A stretch of 64,000 bases of DNA from Poecilobothrus nobilitatus (taxonomy: Eukaryota; Arthropoda; Insecta; Diptera; Dolichopodidae): NCBI GenBank assembly GCA_947095535.1, contig OX352774.1, positions 76,260,416-76,324,415 on the forward strand. The letters are read 5' to 3'. Both the position numbers and the translations under genes were made by a program. Below are positions 35,646 to 44,986 of the stretch, in pieces. Below the pieces are notes generated by a model that worked only from the letters and a program-made list of their open reading frames with translations, searched no databases and was not told the origin of the DNA. Position 1 is the first letter of the stretch. Each line of letters starts with the position of its first letter.

Positions 35646-37826
35646 AAGTCTCTTTTACTTTTTATTTCCTAACCTATTTAGATTCTAAATATTTTATTCC
35701 TTTCAAATATGTTGGTTAAATTAATATTTTAAATCTATTAAATAGTTTTTTTTTTTGTTTAAGCAATTAAAAATTTTTTCATAAGTTTTAAAGAAACTTT
35801 AGGTATAAAAACATACGAACATAATTCTATAGGGAGTAATAAATTTTCCATTACGTTTTTGACACGCGCAACAGAGAAAAATAAATATGAAAAAGTATAT
35901 AGTATATATTTATATTCTTGCTCAGAATTAACCTCTCAGTCGATTTAGCAATGTGCGTCTGATCAAAATAACTCAAAAAATAATGGAATTAAGGACCAAA
36001 TATAACGAAAGCATGTGACTTGTAGAAAAATATGTAAAGTTACATGAAGAAGAAAAATATCGAAACTGATTGAAGCTGTGAGGAAAAGACTATCTAAAAT
36101 TCTATTAGGTATATGAATCATATTTAATTTTAATTTTTTATTTTTCACAATAAATTGAAAATAAATTATATATTAATTTTGGAATTTCTCTGAAGTTAGG
36201 TTCAATGGCTGTGGAAATTTTCATTAGAAAATTAAGGGGAGGTGTTTTCATGTTCTACTCTAATCAATGAAAAATTTAAAATTTTAAAGAAACTTCAAAC
36301 ACTTTTATTATAATCGTTTTCATATTTTTGTCTGTATTATATACGTATACATTTTACTCAAGTCAGGTTGGTTTATTATGCTTAGCGCTTGTATTTTAGA
36401 ATTTGTAATATTTTATTTTTATATAACTGGGTACCTTAAATTTGGTCAAATGACAAAATTACGTTGATTTGACATAACAAATAGTGAGAGGAGAGATGTC
36501 ATACAACAGTGTATGATTAATATAAAATAAATTTTCTTATACCTTGGCACTTAATTAAGTGAAAAATATGAAAGATAATTAAATTTTATCGATACCGTAT
36601 ATATTTATTATATCGTGCGGGTATCCTAGAGTTGTTGATCAACTTCTACCCACTTCCTCGTTTTAAATTATAATTTTAATATTTAAACGTTATAAAATTC
36701 AAATGTTATTATTTTATAGTATTCAAATGTTATATGTATATATAATATTATATAGGCCTTAGCTCATATTTAAGTTATGGACAGTCATTACATATATAAT
36801 TTATTATTATGGAAGTGAAAAAATTACACAATTGATGTTAAATAAAATAATTTAAAGAAAAAAATGCATGTTAGGACAAAATATAAAAAAAAGAAAAATA
36901 TAAAAATAACAATAAATTATAATTATATGATGCATGACAAATTAAAAATCGTTAATGTATACATATATACATGTAAGTGCATATTATATGTATATTCTAT
37001 ATAATATATTCCCCCTGGTCAATTATTATGTAGGATATATCAAACATGTAAATGCAATATGCAGAAAGAAAATTACTTTGAATTTTACTATTTTAGTGAA
37101 TATTTCAAAACAGCCTTAAAATATTATCTAACATCGTTATTTACAAAGTTACAGTTTTTTTTTTTTTCAAAGGTACAATACGTCTTTTTATGTTTTCTTT
37201 GTTTAATACATATATTACATAATTTTATATGGAGCCTATATGTATTCACAAACTTGTTCGTATAGGCATAAAAAAAAATCCTTTAATCTTGGAATGTATT
37301 TCATATTGTCATTCTTGTTTTATACTAATGAAAAAGTAAACAAAGAAGACAGACAAGAGTGACGTGAAATCGTCAACGATAACATGTCATTAAATAGAAA
37401 AATTTATGGGGAGGGAAAAACAGGTAAAATAGAAAATCTTCTGGGGAGGAAAAATAATACTTACGAAATAAAAATAGCATATAACTATATATGTTAATTT
37501 GTTAATAAGGAAAGAAATAGTTGATCTTTTTTATTTTTTTTTTCCACTTAACATAAACAAGAAAAAGAATAAATGAGAAAAGTGTAAACATAAAATAAGT
37601 AGATTTTTCAATGTTTATATAATGTATAATATACTTATGAGGATTATTTTGCGGAAAATATTGAAAGTTACCTAGAAGAACTGCACTTTGTTTTTCTGGA
37701 TAGTGTTGTTCTCTTTAAACTTTATTGTTGGATCTTGGAATTCGGTATTCGAAAATTTAGGATATGGTGGATAGTGGAAAATTTGAAGAAATATTTTGAA
37801 GAAAGATGGTAATTTTCTTTATTCCC
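35646..37826. other. A/T-rich stretch, no gene recognised
   Basis: Frames at 35963-36148 (-) and 37059-37265 (+) have no recognisable domain. The family C repeat at 36612 is listed separately. Confidence 0.45.
36612..36664 (+). repeat. Short hairpin repeat, family C, copy 3
   Basis: It reads ATCGTGCGGGTATCCTAGAG, then TTGTTGATCAACTTCTACCC and ACTTCCTCGTTTT. The hairpin AGTTGTTGATCAACTT is nearly palindromic here. It matches 10538, 58812 and, inverted, 21449. Confidence 0.65.
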
Positions 37827-37892
37827 AGACACGTATTACAATAATTTCGCCTTACAACATTTACAGCCACGCCTGAAAAGGATTGGCTAACA
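37827..37892 (+). mobile_element. SINE family B, middle fragment
   Basis: ACACGTATTACAATAATT, CGCCTTACAACATTTACAGC and CACGCCTGAAAAGGA match the body of the copies at 35488, 40508 and 42396. Head and 3' end are missing. The 66-codon reverse frame at 37757-37957 overlaps it and is not a gene. Confidence 0.65.
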
Positions 37893-38151
37893 TATGAATT
37901 ATCTATTTTAGCGTACACATTATGATGATGAATGGTTCCATACTGCGACGTACGCATGACACTGAAATATGCGTAACATGTAGATTAAAGCTAAAAGTTT
38001 AAATAAGTTAATTTTAAAAGTAGAGATTAATCTGATTGAATATAAATAATCAATCTTCTTCTTCTTTTCTGCCTATCCCTAATTGGATATTAGCGGTCAT
38101 ATGATATTTGCAGAGACGTCCTGGAAGATGTTTCGATCCTTTGCTGAATGG

Positions 38152-38848
38152 TTTTTTTTTTTTTTTTTTCCTAAGGGAGGTGGGACTCTTCCAAAGACAC
38201 CAAGAATTTCCCCTTGGTAGTGTCAGATTCTTACTGACTAAACCCACCTCCCCCTTTAGCCAATATAGTGGGATGAAACCCTTACCTGCGAACGCAGTAT
38301 ATTGGCTAGAGAGTAGGGATAGGAAAGGATAGGAAAATGGATACGGAAACATTGAATTGGGAGTGGGACTGTAAGGAAACAATGAATCCGCCTATTATTA
38401 TTTTGCTAACAGTGACTAAAGCCGTCACAATAGTTACAACATGTAGTAGTAGTATATATTACTACATGAGGCAACTATTGAAGGCAACCCCCACTGTCAC
38501 TGTAGCGGCTGTTATTATTGGTATTAATATTTTTTATTAATATTATTATTATTTTTACTACAGAGTCAGCGCCATCAGTGGATTATAACGTGCAGCAGTA
38601 TATAACACCTTACTTGCATGATATAACCAAAGATAGCCCCACTGTAGTAGCTATTATTATTATTACTATTATTATTATTATTATTATTATAATTATTATT
38701 ATTGTTATTATTACTAATATTAATTATACGATATACATTATTACGATATAAAAGTACTACATATTTTTTATTTATGACCTGACCGGGGTTTGAACCCAAG
38801 ACCATTCGATTGAAAGGTTGGCGACTTAACCACTGCGCCATGAGCCAG
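38152..38848 (-). mobile_element. SINE family A, full length with poly(A) tail, nested in a LINE
   Basis: Read on the reverse strand from 38848, it has the A box TGGCGCAGTGG and, about 34 bp on, the B box GGTTCAAACCC, both close to consensus. An ATT-type microsatellite (38651-38715), two homologous body subunits and a 3' hairpin part follow (AGCCAATATACTGCG with TATATTGGCT, and GGAGGTGGG with CCCACCTCC). It ends CCCTTAGG plus A18 (T-run 38152-38169). It sits inside the LINE reading frame at 38040-39365, on the same strand. No long target duplication is visible. Frames of 67-110 codons inside it on both strands are repeat sequence, not genes. Confidence 0.85.
38651..38715. repeat. (ATT)n microsatellite within SINE-A
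   Basis: A nearly pure ATT trinucleotide run that encodes poly-Ile or poly-Asn in the shadow frames. The same position in the 1303 copy holds an AAT-type run, so it is a built-in, expanding part of the element. Confidence 0.85.
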
Positions 38849-39365
38849 ATAAATCGCCAATGTTTGTGATGCCTGTCCAGTTTATAATGTTGCGCAACCA
38901 TGTTAGTTGTTTTCTTCCTATACCTCTTTTTTCTTCAATTTTTCCTTTAACTATTAACTGAAGTAGCTCGTATTTGCTTCTCCGCATAATATGATCAAAG
39001 TAGGATGTTTTTTATTTCTTTAGCCTTTGAAGTAGTTCCCTTTCTGTGTTTGCTCTACGTAGAACTTCTTCGTTTCTAATATGATCTGTCCACGATATTT
39101 TTAGCATTTTTCGGTAGATCCACATTTAGAAAGCTTCGAGCTCGTTGAGTTCTCTTACTTTTAAGATTCATGTTTCTACACCATATAGGAGTATAAACCA
39201 AACATATCCTTTAACGAATCGTAAGCGAAGGGCCAAGTTCATGTCGCGACAGCCAAAAACTTTTTTGTGTTTAAGAAATGCATTTCTTGCTGTTTTAATT
39301 CGACATCTAATTTCCTTTTCGCAGCTCCAATCTTCGTGTAATCAACATCCGATATATTTGTGCGT

Positions 39366-40244
39366 TTAATCTATAACCAACATAATATTAATGAATTCAT
39401 TTAAAAAATAAACTATTTCGTAATTCGTAATAATAAGCATTATTTGTATTATGAAATATTTATTTTAGTTCATTGTTCTACTACTGGATTACTTCTTACG
39501 CGCTTGTATTATTATTGAATATATTTTGAATGACATTTTTTTGATGACATTACACAGCTTCTGGTTTTTTGATTGGTTTTATTTTCTGTACATATGTTAA
39601 TATATTGTATTGTATAATATGTATTTATTTGTTATCTCTAAAGTATAGAGTCTCTAAAATATCATTTACTTCAAAAATTTGTATAGTATAGTATGCTCGT
39701 CTACAAATTTTGTGTTACCCAGATCGTAACGAAATGGCTTAATATTTAACGTTTAATAAAATGAGCTTAAATTTGAAAGATGGATTCCTCTCTGTAGTTA
39801 TTAATTCTGAAAGAAATGCAGGCAAGATTCAATGACCACATGTGGGGCCATTTAAAAAATAGATCGAAAACGCGATAACTTAAAAATCATTTAATTCTTT
39901 GTTTTATGTCAAAAAGCTTTGTTTACTGTGTACTTTTGAAACTTGTTTAACGGTTATAGTTATAGAAAAATAAACGTTCGTAAACGTTCAAAATCGTTAT
40001 TGCTTTTTTTAGTCATTTGATACTCATAGCACTACCTATGAAAATTCAGTTCCTCTTGATATTTGTTTCATTTTCTTTTAACAAAATATAAAAAACAAAG
40101 AAAGAAAAAATGTATGATTGATTGATTAATATGATTGTACAAATATATGCACGTCTGATGGTGCGACATTTATAAAAATCAATTATTAAAATAAATTTAA
40201 TATTTTTTTTTATAAATTTAAAAAAGGATATAATGTATAATTAT
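39366..40244. other. A/T-rich stretch, no gene recognised
   Basis: No frame, RNA gene or repeat family was recognised. Confidence 0.45.
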
Positions 40245-40257
40245 AAAAATGTATTAT

Positions 40258-40310
40258 GGCCTCGTTGGCACAGTAGGTAGCGCGTAAGTCTCATAATCTT
40301 AAAAAAAAAA
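40258..40310 (+). pseudogene. Elongator tRNA-Met (CAT) 5'-half retrocopy
   Basis: GCCTCGTTGGCACAGTAGG, then TAGCGCG and AGTCTCATAATCT match the acceptor 5' strand, D arm and anticodon arm of animal elongator tRNA-Met, with the anticodon CAT at 40292-40294. The A box TGGCACAGTAGG is intact. The match stops just after the anticodon stem and is replaced by an A run; variable loop, T arm and acceptor 3' strand are missing, so no tRNA can form. AAAAATGTATTAT lies at 40245-40257 and again at 40306-40318, a 13-bp direct repeat that looks like a target-site duplication. A retrotransposed tRNA half or truncated tRNA is inferred. Confidence 0.8.
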
Positions 40311-40507
40311 TGTATTATATATGTATAATTCAACCAATACACATTCATCTACAAGCTTTAGATAGGTAAAACAAAAATGGAAAATTTTCTTTACTAGACG
40401 AGCCATATAGTTATGTTTCGAGTTAAATACCTTTAAAATATTTTATTATATTTCTAATGATATTGCAAACATTTTTTTAATAAATAATAATAATTTGGGA
40501 TATGAAT

Positions 40508-40598
40508 GGGTTAGGGGTAAGAGCGTGTAAAACCGAGACAGTAAATGTCGTAAGAATAATTCCCCCTTACGACATTTACAGTCACACGTAAAAAAAAT
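40508..40598 (+). mobile_element. SINE family B, internally deleted, with strong hairpin
   Basis: The copy carries GGGGTAAGAGCGTGTAAAAC from the head, then jumps to GTCGTAAGAATAATTCCCCC and TTACGACATTTACAGTCACA of the body, followed by an A-rich tail. TAAATGTCGTAAG (40542-40554) is exactly complementary to CTTACGACATTTA (40566-40578), making a 13-bp hairpin with an 11-nt loop. The B-box region is lost. Confidence 0.7.
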
Positions 40599-42395
40599 AT
40601 GTATAATTTAAAAATTTATTTCTCTTCACTCTTTTACATTACAAATTGGTATGCAATCAGGAAGTCAGCACTCACATTGTATTGTTTAAGAGAAAATTTA
40701 AAAAGATTTTATTTATTTTCTAAAAACAGTTTTACTGTCGATTCAAAGAAATTTTTTGAGTTAAAAAACATACAAGTAATAAAAAAACTAATTTTCGGTT
40801 AAATTTCGTAAAAGTAGTTGAGTGTTCCGGCTTCTGGTAATTGAGACATTGATTCAACCCTAAATAATTTTTATAATCTTTTTGTTTTTTTTTAAATTTT
40901 TAATGAATATTTATTGCACAGTTCTTGCAATTTATTCTTAGGTTCGAAAATTTTGAATTTCTTTTCAACTAATCAGAAATTTTACCAATGCCATAAAAAC
41001 AAAAAAATATTACGAACATATTACGTTTAGACAAATTTATTATTGTAGTTCTTTTGAAAAAACAGTTCTAAAGTGAGAGAATCTCTTTTTTTTTTTTAAT
41101 AATCTCTCTTTTTTTTTCTGATTTATTTATGTTATGTTAAATGAGAAAAGAAAATAAACATAAAAGATTTTTTAAATTCTTTAAATGAATCGACTATAGA
41201 AGTGTAAATTTTAATTGGTATACGAACCTCAAAAAAAAAAAAGCAAAATTAAAATTGCCTTTAGTCTTTTCTCACAGTAATATTTTTATTTGAAACGGAC
41301 AAAAATATAAACTAAAGTTTTTTTTTTTTTTTTTTGTTTGCGTTCAACATTAAAATTTAACCTCATTTTTCTGATATTCTAAAAAACTACGTAATATTTT
41401 TATCATTTTATTCTCTTAATAAATTTTTAATTTAGGTCAACCCTTTTTTAAATATCTTTAATAAAAAAAAGATTTTGCCTATTGTTTTGTTCTGCTTTCA
41501 TCTAAAAAAAAACAAATTTTTTTTAATTAAAATAAGAGCTGTTTTCTGTTTCTTTTCTCTTTTTTCTCTTTTATTATTCAATTTAATAACCATCACTAAT
41601 TTATTTATTTTATTTTTAAAGTTTTAAAGTTTCTTTTGACCTCATTATTTTCTTTTAACAACTTTAAATTTAATAAAAATTTTTGTTTTAATAAATAATA
41701 TCAGAATAAATTTTTAAAATTAAACACAAAATACAAAATATTAAAAACCATTTAAATGCAAACAAAAAATTGGCGCGATTATTTTACATTTTCATTGTGT
41801 AAAAGTGTATTGTGGAATGTGAATGTGCCAAATAAGTTTAATAATTTTATAGCTCTGTGTCAAAATGGTTTTATTTTGTTTCTTTAAATAGTAAATACAT
41901 ATACATTTTTTTTTTTTTATCCTTTTGTTAAACTTTTCCATTTCCTTTGTGTTTTTTTTTTTGTATTTTTGTTTTTGGGTTTTAACTTTTTTCTTTATAA
42001 ATATTTTTTCTCTAAATTAATTTTAACGTTTTGAAATGGATTGTAATTATTATATTTTGAAAATAAAATAATTACAGGATGTTCAACAAACAAAAAAAAA
42101 GAAACAAAAACAAAATAATTGTGCTATTGTGCTTTTTAAATAATTAAAAATATATGTATGTATGTATGTATAATAAAAAGTGGAAAAAATAAAAGTTTAA
42201 TTTATTTGATATAATAATATAAAAGTGAAATGTAAAATACACAGTGTAAAGAAATTAGTGAAATGAAATAAAAGAATAATGTGATTACTGATTAGTGATT
42301 ACAATAGAACTTAAGAAATGTTAATGATTAAAATGTTAACTATATAATTGATAAAATTAGAGGAAAAATTAAAATTGTGTGTTTTACAAACAAAG
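40599..42395. other. A/T-rich stretch, no gene recognised
   Basis: The 67-codon forward frame at 40599-40802 starts in the SINE tail and has no recognisable domain. Long T runs occur near 41310 and 41910, and an (ATGT)n microsatellite near 42155. Nothing else was recognised. Confidence 0.45.
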
Positions 42396-42498
42396 ATTAC
42401 ACCTCGTCGTATAAATAATTACCCCTTACGACATTTATAGCCATGCCCGAAAAGGAAACGCTGTGCAATTTCCTTATCACATTTATGTGACAGGGGAA
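42396..42498 (+). mobile_element. SINE family B, 3' part
   Basis: ATAAATAATTACCCCTTACG, ACATTTATAGCCATGCCCGA, AAAGGAAACG, GCAATTTCCTTATCAC and TTATGTGACAGGGGAAG match the body and 3' end of the family. The tRNA-like head is missing. It runs directly into an R478 fragment at 42499. Confidence 0.75.
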
Positions 42499-42690
42499 GA
42501 AAAAATAAAATTTACTCAGGAAATTTATGCTAATTCAAAAAATTCTTTCTTTTCTCAATATGACAAGTTTTTATCTAAAACCGTACCGGAGTTATGTAGT
42601 AAGAAAAATTTGGCAAAATTTTGTCTTCACAAAACGGTAAATTTAATTAATAAATTGCAAAATATTACTTAATTTTGATATTGTTTTGTT
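42499..42690 (+). repeat. R478 fragment
   Basis: TTACTCAGGAAATTTATGC, AATTCTTTCTTTTCTCAA, ACCGTACCGGAGTTATG, CTTCACAAAACGGTAAATTT and TACTTAATTTTGATATTG are collinear with 7795-7970. A further scrap (TTTGTACAGGTGCCTAAAAA) lies near 42821. The 69-codon forward frame at 42463-42672 spans the SINE/R478 junction and is not a gene. Confidence 0.75.
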
Positions 42691-42852
42691 CTTCAAAATA
42701 TATATATAAATAATAAATGTATATAAAATATACATCACAGGTTCAGTGTAGTAATTTTACAATTCTTATATATTATATATTACTGGAGTCTATAATTTTT
42801 ATAGTTACCGACGAAAAGTTTGTACAGGTGCCTAAAAATAGAAAACTTTTTA

Positions 42853-43163
42853 ACTCCCCCTTGATAGTATCAGATTCTTACTGACTACACCTACGTCCCC
42901 CCTTAGCCAATATAATGGGATGAAACTCCTACCTGCTAAAGTAGTATATTGGCTAGGGAATAGGGATAGGAAAGAATAGAACAAGGATACGGAATCATTG
43001 AATAAGTGGGATTGTAAGGAAACATAGAATCCGCCTATTATTATTACTATTTTGCAGACAGTGACTAGCCACCAACAGTTATAACATGCAGTAGTGTATA
43101 TAACACCTTCCTGCATGAGGTAATAATTGTCGGTAACCCCACTGTCACTGTAGCAACTATATA
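42853..43163 (-). mobile_element. SINE family A, partial
   Basis: The reverse complement covers the 3' hairpin region (AGCCAATATACTACTTTAGC and TATATTGGCTAAGG) and one body subunit (GTTATATACACTACTGCATG with TGTTATAACTG), matching 38152-38600. Head, microsatellite and poly(A) tail are missing. The 115-codon reverse frame at 42850-43197 follows the repeat and is discounted. Confidence 0.75.
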
Positions 43164-44390
43164 GTTGATTTCTATTTATATTATTGTGCCAATTCACGCA
43201 AGTATTTATAATAAACGTTTTATAATTTTGTTTCTCACTCTTACGTTAAACCACAAAATAAGTTAATGGAAAAAGGATATAAAACGAACAGTAAAACATT
43301 CCTCGCATAAATACTCGTGTGGCTTGGCGCATTATTTATATTATAATATATATAGTTAATAATGTTTTGTTGTCAGTTGTAAGAAATTTTTCTTTTGTTT
43401 TCCAAGCCGAATTCAAATCAAAAGACTTTAAAAGAATATTTTATAAACTTCATTTTTATTTTACAGAGAATTAAGTACCTATTGAAAATTTTTCATTTTC
43501 TTAATATTTTAAATTCAACTAAAGAGGAAATTAAGTTTTTTATGTGCCATTGCAAATGAAATGTTTTGTTTTTGTCCTCTCCTCCACAATTCCACATTTC
43601 TATTCAAAAGAACTTTAAATAATCTCTGCGGTTTCAGTACTTACCTACCTAACCTATGTATGTATATATGTTTGTCTAAATGTGCATAACTGTTACATTT
43701 AAAAAAAATATATTTCAACTAATATATTTCAATATACATTTAATAATATGAAAATAATATTAATTCTCTAAAGAAAATGTGAGTTTATATTATTGTACAG
43801 ATGTTTAAACATTTTTTACCAGTATATTATTTTTTAAATCTGAAGGTTGGATTATTATCTTTTACTTAATGAGTTTTTATAAAATTGTGGTAAAAAAAAA
43901 AACAATTCATATTCTTAATTATTTGCATATAAATATATTAATAAGTACATATATGTGGTGAAATCATGAGTTAATCATTATAATAGCAACAAAAAAATAA
44001 AAAAAAATAACACCTACATTTGATAAACAAATATATAAAATAACAAAAATAAAAATAAAAAAAAAACAAAAAGAAAAGATAATGAAATTTAAAACCACCT
44101 TGAAGTTGTTTTTTCTTTATAACAAATGTTTGGTGTTGGCAGAAAACTTTTGTTTAATAACATTACAACATACTCTACACATAGTAGGTATGTGCATATG
44201 TACACTTATTAGCAACATACATATGAATATACTATGGACTTATATATATGTATATACATAATATTAATGTCAGTGCCAAAATATTAATCAAATATGTATA
44301 ATGATAAGGGTATGTATTGTAGATTGTAGGAAAATTCTAAAAAAAAAAAAAAAAACATTAAATTTTAGTAATATTAAAAATATAAAACAA
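43164..44390. other. A/T-rich stretch, no gene recognised
   Basis: No coding similarity, RNA gene or repeat family was recognised. Poly(A) runs and TATATG words are frequent. Confidence 0.45.
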
Positions 44391-44986
44391 CCCAGAAGAA
44401 ATTTTCGTAACTGGTTACTTAAAATACTAGTTCCAAAACTATAGTTACTGTCAACTAGTTACAGAACTAATGCATAAAAGCATATGATATTGTTATATAT
44501 ATTTTGTCAACTAAGAACTAGTTCATTTTAGATTACATTTCTTAAAAAAGTAATGGGTTACGAATTGATTACCTATTAGATTACATACCACAGTAAAAAA
44601 AATTAGTTTCTTCCACGATTACATTTTTGAAAAAGTAATGCAGAAGATAATGTGTTAGTTCAAATGCAGAAAGTAATATTAGGTATTTTTTATTCTTTTT
44701 TTAAAACTCGCAGATACTAAAGTTATCAATAGTTTGTTTAAATAATAAAAAAAAATTATATTAAATAAGCATATATTTTTTCCATATTTGTTTTATCAAA
44801 CTCACATTACCTAATTTATTATCGGCAACTAGTTCAGTAACTAGTTATTTAGTAATGCTGGGAGGATCAACTGGTGACTTCGTAGGACATCGTGTGTAAA
44901 ATGTTATGCTGATTTTACATTACGATCATTTCAAATGTAATGGGTTCTACAACTAGTTCAGAACTATACTTACATTTCCTACTGGG
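44391..44986. mobile_element. MITE-like element with CCCAG inverted ends
   Basis: The left end CCCAGAAGAAATTTTCGTAA and the reverse complement of the right end CCCAGTAGGAAATGTAAGTA align imperfectly. The interior is unusually rich in the palindromic word ACTAGT and in AACTAGTTAC/GTTCAG variants, several times near both ends. It is about 596 bp and has no coding capacity. No convincing target duplication was seen, so the type of element is uncertain. Confidence 0.5.

Larger units (their letters stand above)
38040..39365 (-). pseudogene. LINE (non-LTR retrotransposon) reverse-transcriptase C-terminus, split by a SINE
   Basis: The reverse strand from about 39365 to 38849 reads HKYIG, EDWSCEKEIRCRIKTARNAF, LKHKKVF, LLYGVET, MWIYRKMLKISWTDHI, RNEEVLRRANTERELLQRL, FDHIMRRSKYELLQLIVKG, GRKQLTWLRNIINWTG and ITNIGDL. 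This is the well-known tail of insect endonuclease/reverse-transcriptase LINEs (compare YRRMLRISWxDxVTNEEVLRR, GHxMR, YELLQLI, GRRxxSWLxNLxxWTG). SINE-A (38152-38848) then interrupts it. The tail resumes at 38151 as HSAKDRNIFQDVSANI and, one base shifted, MTANIQLGIGRKEEED, ending in TGA complementary to 38050-38052. GAAGAAGAAG just before the stop is typical of these elements. In-frame stops show it is dead, and the polymerase core is absent (5' truncation). Confidence 0.85.

Noticed and set aside
38050..38382. 110-codon reverse frame as a gene
   Set aside because: Its N-terminal part is SINE-A repeat and its last residues (TANIQLGIGRKEEED) are the tail of the interrupted LINE.
38810..38848. 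Functional tRNA gene at the SINE-A head
   Set aside because: The boxes are good, but no complete cloverleaf closes and the sequence continues into a 650-bp repeat also found at 1303.
38518..38901. Ile-rich and Asn-rich frames as low-complexity proteins
   Set aside because: They are translations of the ATT microsatellite inside SINE-A.
42850..43197. 115-codon reverse frame as a gene
   Set aside because: It lies on a SINE-A copy and matches repeat sequence, with no protein domain.
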